The notes under the pieces are model-generated. The model was not told the origin of the DNA. It made no database searches and worked only from the letters and a program-made list of their open reading frames with translations. A stretch of 21,349 bases of DNA from a virus. How positions within the stretch are numbered: position 1 is the first letter of the stretch; every line of letters starts with the position of its first letter. The stretch is from the IMG/VR virus record IMGVR_UViG_3300029267_000805, positions 1 to 21,349 of that record; one strand, 5' to 3'. Position numbers and translations under genes: made by a program. Of this stretch, positions 17,238 to 21,349 are shown in pieces.

Positions 17238-19427
17238 ATGAGCAAGAATGTCAACATCGAGTCCAAGACCCTCCTCGCGAAGCTGCTTGCCACCGAGGAC
17301 ATCCGAGTCGAACACCAGCCCGTCCATACGGCGATGTTCAACACCGAGTCGCGTGTTCTGACTCTTCCTATGTGGAAGGACATGGACAACCATCTCTACG
17401 ACATGTTGGTCGGTCACGAGGTTGGTCACGCGTTGTTCACCGAGACGGATGTCCTCGGTGCAATCAAGACCATCGATCCCGATGAAGAATTCGGACAGGA
17501 AGTCGTCATGGACTACCTGAACGTGGTCGAAGATGCTCGCATCGAGCGACTGATGCAGGACAAGTTTCCAGGGTTGCGTCGTGACTTCCGAAAGGCATAC
17601 TCCGATCTGATCGAGCGAGATTTCTTCGGTGTCGCTGACCGAGACATCTCTGAGATGCGGTTCATCGACCGAATCAACCTGCACTTCAAGGTCGGCACCA
17701 TGATGAATGTGCCGTTCGACACCGATGAGCAGACGTTCGTCGATCAGATCGCCGAGTGCGAGACGTTCGAGGATGTCATGAACACCGTGTGGGATCTTCT
17801 CGACTACGCGTCTCAGAAGCAGAAGCAGAAGCAGCAGCAGGAGGTACAGACTACCGAGCCTGGCGACGGTCCTGAGCAGCAGGACGAAGAGCAGCAAGGT
17901 CAGACCAACGGTGATGGTGCTGAATCTGGCGAAGGTGAAAGCGACACCAACATGGCAGCCGATGGTGATGGTGATGCCAACGATCAGGAAGGTGTCTCTG
18001 GTGCATGCGACGGTGCATCGATCAACTCGACTGGTGGTTGCTGCTCTCTCGAACGATCCGAGACGCAGCAGGCATTCGACAAGAGCATGCAGGAGATGGC
18101 GAACTCGGTTCGCGAGGATCGACCCGTTCAGTACATCACCATCCCCGAAGTCAATCTGGACAAGGTGGTGGTCACCACCAGTGAGCTGCTCGAAGTCTTC
18201 CGAAAGGCAGACACCTTCGGCAACGGTAAGAATGCTTTGTACGCAGACTTCTCCGCTTTCCAGAAGGAAGCATCCAAGATCGTCGGCAACATGGTCAAGC
18301 GGTTTGAAATGAAGAAGGCCGCCGATGAGCACAAGCGAGCCATGACTTCTGACTCTGGTATCCTCGACACGGTGAAGATGATCAACTACAAGTGGTCTGA
18401 CGACATCTTCCTGAAGACCACCGAGATCGCCGAAGGCAAGAGCCATGGTTTGGTGATGATCGTCGATTGGTCTGGATCGATGGGTCCCGTGATCCACGAC
18501 ACGGTGAAGCAACTCATGGTCCTCGTCATGTTCTGCAAGCAGGTTGGTATCCCGTACGACGTCTACGCATTCACCAGCCATTGGGGCGGGCAAGGTGGTG
18601 CCACGGTGGCCGACGTCGCGGTCAAGAACCCCAAGGTCGGCGATGTCATGGTCGGCACCGACGCGACTATGGTGAACATCATGTCTTCTGAAGTCAAGAA
18701 GTCAGAATGGGTCGAGCTCATGACCTACATGTTCAGTCACTCTCGCGGACTGGATTACGGCAAGGCTAAGTCCTACGACGTCACTGCGCCTGGTTTCTTC
18801 CTCGGTGGTACTCCTCTCGAAGATGCCATCGTCACGACTCGCCAGATCCTGATGGAATTCAAGAAGCGGCATGGTGTGCAGATCGTCAACTCCGTCTTCT
18901 TGACCGATGGTGCTGGTTGTGGCGGTCCCCTCCGCAGCAACATGATCTACAACGGCGAGGAGTTTGAATATTCAAATGCTAGCGGCAACTGCAACGTGAT
19001 CCGTACCACCAAGGGTACCTTGGTCGGTCCGACCGATGGCAGTCACGTCGGGTGGCATCACAACTGGACCAAGTACATGCTCGAATGGCTCAAGGAGGAG
19101 ACTGGCATCGAAGCAGTTGGCATCTTCCTCACCGACAAGCGAGAAGCAGACTATAGGATCAATGAGGATGTCCAGGACAAGTCCAAGAAGCAGAAGATGC
19201 TTGAGACTCTCAAGTCTGATCTGGCAGTCGCTCTCGGTCGCTTTGGTGGGTACTCGCAATTCATCATGATGATCCAAGATAACAAGAAGGTCAAGGGTCT
19301 GGATGATGTGAATGCTGGTGCCAAGCCCGCTGTGGTGGCAAACGCAATGATCCGAGATGCCAAGAAGAGGAAGGTGGTCACTCGGATCATGGATGCTTTC
19401 GTCGATGCGATCGCTAAGGAGGGATGA
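17238..19427 (+). CDS. HEVGH plus VWA-domain protein (CobT-like)
   Basis: A 729-residue protein. An N-terminal helical domain (1-190) has GHEVGHALF (His60, Glu61, His64), the HExxH zinc-peptidase signature, and then VVEDARIERL (about 96-105), which may supply a further metal ligand. A low-complexity, Gln/Glu/Gly/Asp-rich linker spans 191-256. A VWA domain follows in the C-terminal half with all parts of the MIDAS metal site: DWSGS (410-414), GGTPLED (Thr525) and LTDG (Asp557). This arrangement resembles CobT/NorD-type VWA proteins, which work with MoxR/CobS AAA ATPases; such ATPase genes occur in marine T4-like phages, but none is in this window. Function unknown; metal-dependent binding or proteolysis is possible. 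No ribosome site is seen because the promoter lies directly in front. Confidence 0.85.
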   Translation: MSKNVNIESKTLLAKLLATEDIRVEHQPVHTAMFNTESRVLTLPMWKDMDNHLYDMLVGHEVGHALFTETDVLGAIKTIDPDEEFGQEVVMDYLNVVEDARIERLMQDKFPGLRRDFRKAYSDLIERDFFGVADRDISEMRFIDRINLHFKVGTMMNVPFDTDEQTFVDQIAECETFEDVMNTVWDLLDYASQKQKQKQQQEVQTTEPGDGPEQQDEEQQGQTNGDGAESGEGESDTNMAADGDGDANDQEGVSGACDGASINSTGGCCSLERSETQQAFDKSMQEMANSVREDRPVQYITIPEVNLDKVVVTTSELLEVFRKADTFGNGKNALYADFSAFQKEASKIVGNMVKRFEMKKAADEHKRAMTSDSGILDTVKMINYKWSDDIFLKTTEIAEGKSHGLVMIVDWSGSMGPVIHDTVKQLMVLVMFCKQVGIPYDVYAFTSHWGGQGGATVADVAVKNPKVGDVMVGTDATMVNIMSSEVKKSEWVELMTYMFSHSRGLDYGKAKSYDVTAPGFFLGGTPLEDAIVTTRQILMEFKKRHGVQIVNSVFLTDGAGCGGPLRSNMIYNGEEFEYSNASGNCNVIRTTKGTLVGPTDGSHVGWHHNWTKYMLEWLKEETGIEAVGIFLTDKREADYRINEDVQDKSKKQKMLETLKSDLAVALGRFGGYSQFIMMIQDNKKVKGLDDVNAGAKPAVVANAMIRDAKKRKVVTRIMDAFVDAIAKEG

Positions 19428-19428
19428 C

Positions 19429-19596
19429 ATGGGGAACACGGGGGGAGATTGGAAAGGGTGGAAGGCTCGACCCAACAACAGGGCCAACACTTGGTCTGGG
19501 AAGGCGAATCCAAAGAAGGATCGCCGAGAATGGAAAAGGAACAGGAATGATCGAATCGATCGTGAAGGACGCGGTTCAAGAGATGGTGGTGACTGA
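19429..19596 (+). CDS. Small basic Arg/Trp/Gly-rich protein
   Basis: ATG 19429 has AAGGAGG six bases upstream, giving 55 residues (MGNTGGDWKGWK to SRDGGD). It is strongly basic (KKDRREWKRNRNDRIDREGRG) and probably disordered, so it may bind nucleic acid; this is inference. A competing ATG at 19424, in another frame, is only about one base from the same ribosome site and is less likely. The 3' end overlaps the next gene by 50 bases in a different frame. Confidence 0.55.
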   Translation: MGNTGGDWKGWKARPNNRANTWSGKANPKKDRREWKRNRNDRIDREGRGSRDGGD

Positions 19597-19726
19597 AGTC
19601 ACCCACGATCTAGGACCCATTATCGTCGTTGGTTTCCTTTCTCTCGTGATGTTTGTGGGATACCACATCTGCAACAAGATCGAAGACTCTGCATCCAAGG
19701 CTCGCAACAAGCGAAAGGCTATCTGA
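19547..19726 (+). CDS. Small membrane protein, possible lysis factor
   Basis: ATG 19547, preceded by AAAAGGA at six bases, gives 59 residues. An acidic N-terminal part is followed by a single hydrophobic helix (about 22-41; GPIIVVGFLSLVMFVGYH) and a basic C-terminal tail (KARNKRKAI). The same frame could be opened from 19424 to give 100 residues, but the extra N-terminus is out of character and the ribosome site favours the shorter form. As the first of three stacked one-helix proteins before a secreted lysozyme, it is a holin or spanin candidate, by inference. Confidence 0.6.
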   Translation: MIESIVKDAVQEMVVTEVTHDLGPIIVVGFLSLVMFVGYHICNKIEDSASKARNKRKAI

Positions 19727-19727
19727 A

Positions 19728-19826
19728 ATGACTGATCAAACCGTTTTCTACGCCGTGTGCACCATCGTCGGTATCTCTGGTTGGTTTTTCTACTTTCTCG
19801 CTTTCAAGGGTGACAAGCAGCGATGA
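19728..19826 (+). CDS. 32-residue single-helix membrane peptide
   Basis: The frame from ATG 19728, one base after the previous stop, codes for 32 residues (MTDQTVFYAV to KGDKQR). The hydrophobic stretch GISGWFFYFLAF ends in a short basic tail. An AAAGG lies nine bases upstream. Its stop overlaps the next ATG (ATGA). Size and layout suggest a real micro-gene translated by coupling, but its length makes it hard to prove. Confidence 0.5.
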   Translation: MTDQTVFYAVCTIVGISGWFFYFLAFKGDKQR

Positions 19827-19900
19827 TTGTCTCTATTGCAATTCTGACCGTCTGCGTGTGCAATCTGATCATGGTCTTCTACAGCAACAAGGATTCTTGA
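19823..19900 (+). CDS. 25-residue membrane peptide
   Basis: ATG 19823 overlaps the previous stop and the frame ends at 19900, one base before the lysozyme ATG. The 25 residues (MIVSIAILTV to YSNKDS) are almost one hydrophobic helix with two Cys and a polar tail. It has no strong ribosome site of its own and would rely on coupling. Evidence is context only. Confidence 0.45.
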   Translation: MIVSIAILTVCVCNLIMVFYSNKDS

Positions 19901-19901
19901 C

Positions 19902-20327
19902 ATGCGATCTGTGATTCTCGCTTTGGGTGTCTTCTCTTCTGCTTGCTTCGGTGCCGATCACCGCAATCTTTTGGATGCCTTGTGTAGGGTGGAGTCGAAT
20001 TGCCAGGAAGATGCAGTTGGTGACAACGGGAACGCGATCGGTCCATACCAGATTTGGAAGGTCTACTGGAGGGATGCGGTCGATTTCGATCCTTCCATCG
20101 GTGGATGTTACGAGGACTGCATAGATAAGGAGTACTCCGAAAAGGTGGTCCTAGCATACTGGAAGCGGTACGCGACTGAACGACGCCTTGGTAGGCCAGT
20201 GACCGACCAAGATCGTGCAAGGATTCACAACGGAGGGCCTCTCGGATACAATAAGAAGTCGACCGAGAAGTATTGGAAGAAGGTGAAAGATGTCCTCACA
20301 CAGAGTGCACCCAGCAGGGAAAGGTGA
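19902..20327 (+). CDS. Secreted lysozyme-like protein (invertebrate-type/destabilase-like)
   Basis: A 141-residue protein. Residues 1-18 look like a signal peptide (MRSVILALGVFSSACFGA), implying export to the periplasm. The mature part has CRVESNC (Glu31), GDNGNAIGPYQIWKVYW (Asp41) and the ending ARIHNGGPLGY with STEKYWKKV. This order matches i-type (destabilase) lysozymes, where Glu and Asp are catalytic and the ending ARIHNGGP...YW..V is diagnostic (family knowledge). Four further Cys could form disulfides. It should cut peptidoglycan and act as the phage endolysin. Alternative: a distant lytic transglycosylase, since the folds are related. AAGGA lies eight bases before the ATG. Confidence 0.8.
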   Translation: MRSVILALGVFSSACFGADHRNLLDALCRVESNCQEDAVGDNGNAIGPYQIWKVYWRDAVDFDPSIGGCYEDCIDKEYSEKVVLAYWKRYATERRLGRPVTDQDRARIHNGGPLGYNKKSTEKYWKKVKDVLTQSAPSRER

Positions 20328-20430
20328 TTCACCCCGTAAGATGGACATGAAGAAATACCGCGAGAATTACGAAAAGATCTTCGGCAAGAAGAATAGTCCC
20401 AAAACCCCCAAAGGAAAGAAATCGTCATGA
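20290..20430 (+). CDS. Small basic protein with HPAGKGDSPR motif
   Basis: ATG 20290 has AAGG six bases upstream and gives 46 residues, overlapping the lysozyme 3' end by 38 bases. The phrase HPAGKGDSPR followed by KKYRENYEKIFGKK resembles short uncharacterised proteins I recall from several phages, so the longer start is preferred over ATG 20341. It is very basic and probably disordered at the end. Function unknown. Its stop overlaps the next start (ATGA). Confidence 0.6.
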   Translation: MSSHRVHPAGKGDSPRKMDMKKYRENYEKIFGKKNSPKTPKGKKSS

Positions 20431-20750
20431 ATGATATTATGATTTTGAAGCTGACCACCCAAGAAGACATCGTGTGTAGGCACGAGTATCATGAAGAGAC
20501 TGGTACCCACGTGATGAAGTCGCCTTGTGTGATCGTCGTCACTCCGAACGGATTCGGTGCCATGCCATACACCCCGTACGCGGAAGACTGGGAGTCTGGG
20601 ATCTCGATCAGCGAGGAATTTGTGATGTCGGTCCTTGTGCCGAATGAAGAAATGAAGAACCAGTACAACACTGCCTTCGGGAACGGTTTGGTCACTCCAC
20701 CCAAGCAGAAGCCCGTCGGTGTTGCTGGTGTGATCGGTCCCGACGTCTGA
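20427..20750 (+). CDS. Conserved phage protein of unknown function
   Basis: A 107-residue protein. The pattern MILKLTTQEDIVCR, VMKSPCVIVV, GAMPYTPYAEDWESGISI and NEEMKNQYNTAFGNGLVTP closely follows a family of small proteins common in cyanophage and marine T4-like genomes, which I know from memory. The short beta strands at the start may give an Sm-like fold, but this is a guess. An AAAGGAAAG ribosome site lies upstream. It is the last gene before the tRNA cluster. Confidence 0.7.
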   Translation: MNDIMILKLTTQEDIVCRHEYHEETGTHVMKSPCVIVVTPNGFGAMPYTPYAEDWESGISISEEFVMSVLVPNEEMKNQYNTAFGNGLVTPPKQKPVGVAGVIGPDV

Positions 20751-20760
20751 TATTATTAAG

Positions 20761-20834
20761 GGGGGCGTAGCTCAGCGGATAGTAGCAACGGTCTTCTAAA
20801 CCGTAGGTCGCAGGTTCGATTCCTGCCGCCCCTG
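20761..20834 (+). tRNA. tRNA-Arg (anticodon UCU)
   Basis: Full cloverleaf by eye. Acceptor GGGGGCG pairs with CGCCCCT (a G-U at the first pair), discriminator G. The anticodon stem ACGGT/ACCGT has loop CTTCTAA, giving anticodon TCT at 20795-20797. The T arm is GCAGG-TTCGATT-CCTGC. The D stem is weak (three pairs and a C-T mismatch, GCTC/TAGC). CCA is not encoded. It reads AGA codons, used often in this phage. Confidence 0.92.
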
Positions 20835-20849
20835 TTGAAGTTGTCTCTG

Positions 20850-21209
20850 ATGAAGATTGAAAAGTACACAGAAGCAGCGATGGAGGTTGCTCTTGAGATC
20901 GAACGTCGCAAGAAGCACGTGTCTTTGGTGGTCAGAAATGGGGTGGTCGAATCGGTGGGGGTCAACCAGTTCAAGACTCACCCGCTTGCCAAGAAATATG
21001 GTTATCGATATGATGAAGTACATTCCGAGCTTGACGCACTCATACGCTACCGAGGACCGAAGGATGGACTTACCCTTCTCAACTTTCGGTTCAATCGTTT
21101 CGGCGAGATGAGGATGAGCAAACCTTGCAAACTGTGCATGCCTTGGTGTGATGTCGTTTTTGATGAAATCTTCTACACCACGACCGAAGGCATAAGACGT
21201 TTGAAATGA
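20850..21209 (+). CDS. Small zinc-deaminase-like protein
   Basis: ATG 20850 gives 119 residues; an in-frame TTG at 20835 touches the tRNA end and is less likely. The zinc site of cytidine/deoxycytidylate deaminases is recognisable: VHSELDALI (His58, Glu60) and KPCKLC (Pro92, Cys93, Cys96). GVNQFKTHPL (37-46) is also like phage deaminase-type proteins. The protein is shorter than T4 dCMP deaminase (193 residues), so the substrate is uncertain: dCMP, a modified base or RNA are all possible. It lies between two tRNA genes without a strong ribosome site. Confidence 0.75.
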   Translation: MKIEKYTEAAMEVALEIERRKKHVSLVVRNGVVESVGVNQFKTHPLAKKYGYRYDEVHSELDALIRYRGPKDGLTLLNFRFNRFGEMRMSKPCKLCMPWCDVVFDEIFYTTTEGIRRLK

Positions 21210-21215
21210 GATGAC

Positions 21216-21288
21216 GGCACCGTAGCTCAGTTGGTAGAGCGGCGAGCTGTTAACTCGCATGTCACTGGTTCGAGTCCAGTCGGGGGAG
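21216..21288 (+). tRNA. tRNA-Asn (anticodon GUU), acceptor stem mispaired
   Basis: D arm GCTC/GAGC, anticodon stem GCGAG/CTCGC with loop CTGTTAA (anticodon GTT at 21249-21251), and T arm ACTGG-TTCGAGT-CCAGT are all perfect. The 3' acceptor strand CGGGGGA would need TCCCCCG, but the 5' strand is GGCACCG, leaving mismatches at pairs 1, 2 and 4. The 5' strand instead suits a different tRNA ending CGGTGCC. It may be a chimera of two tRNA genes or a decaying gene. CCA is not encoded. Confidence 0.8.
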
Positions 21289-21297
21289 TTGAAATAT

Positions 21298-21349
21298 CGG
21301 GGTGTAGCGCAGTTTGGTAGCGCGGCTGGTTTGGGACCAGCAGGTCGCA
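21298..21349 (+). tRNA. tRNA-Pro (anticodon UGG), cut by window end
   Basis: The 5' acceptor strand CGGGGTG, D arm GCGC/GCGC and anticodon stem GCTGG/CCAGC with loop TTTGGGA (anticodon TGG at 21332-21334) are typical of tRNA-Pro. The T arm and 3' acceptor strand lie beyond the window. It follows tRNA-Asn after nine bases, so the cluster probably continues. Confidence 0.88.

Noticed and set aside
17142-18593. 483-residue open frame on the minus strand
   Set aside because: It lies wholly opposite the 5' part of the VWA gene plus the terminator and promoter region, has no ribosome site or family motif, and its Val/Leu/His/Asp-rich composition is what the complement of that gene gives.

Overview
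The window looks like part of the genome of a T4-like (contractile-tail) bacteriophage, probably aquatic. Every gene I can support lies on the + strand. Genes are tightly packed with many ATGA or TAATG overlaps. The replication genes are recognisably T4-type: family B DNA polymerase (gp43), UvsX recombinase, gp41 helicase and gp61 primase. The host cannot be named from this sequence. Strong AGGAGG-type ribosome sites and two sigma70-like promoters point to a bacterium with ordinary initiation signals.

Layout. (1) 1-5442 is the end of a virion structural module. It holds the 3' part of a fibre-like protein, a small coiled-coil protein, an 848-residue fibre with collagen-like Gly-X-Y repeats, a BspA/DUF285-repeat protein and three small unknown proteins. 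(2) 5443-14797 is a nucleotide-metabolism and replication run behind a sigma70-like promoter: dUTPase, a DUF1599/MazG-like protein, DNA polymerase, UvsX, a small protein, gp41, a small acidic protein and gp61. A complete type II glutamine synthetase and ThyX then follow in the same overlapping series. (3) 14838-17095 holds a B12-dependent (class II) ribonucleotide reductase and a Trp/Pro/Gly-rich small protein, closed by a hairpin terminator at 17156-17189. (4) 17203-19427 is a near-consensus extended -10 promoter whose predicted start coincides with the ATG of a large protein joining an HEVGH region to a VWA domain. (5) 19429-20750 is a cluster of very small genes, several with one membrane helix, leading into a secreted lysozyme-like protein that resembles invertebrate-type (destabilase) lysozymes; this may be the lysis cassette. 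(6) 20761-21349 holds tRNA-Arg(UCU), a small zinc-deaminase-like gene, tRNA-Asn(GUU) with a badly paired acceptor stem, and tRNA-Pro(UGG) cut by the window end.

How it fits together. dUTPase, ThyX, ribonucleotide reductase and perhaps the DUF1599 and deaminase-like proteins would reshape the nucleotide pool for the phage replisome. Glutamine synthetase would add amide nitrogen, the donor for purine and CTP synthesis. The tail module, with two repeat-built proteins and a recent exact 75-bp duplication, looks like the fast-changing host-recognition part. The most unusual items are the glutamine synthetase, the lysozyme with its stacked membrane micro-genes, the HEVGH-VWA protein with its probably leaderless promoter, and the mispaired tRNA-Asn.
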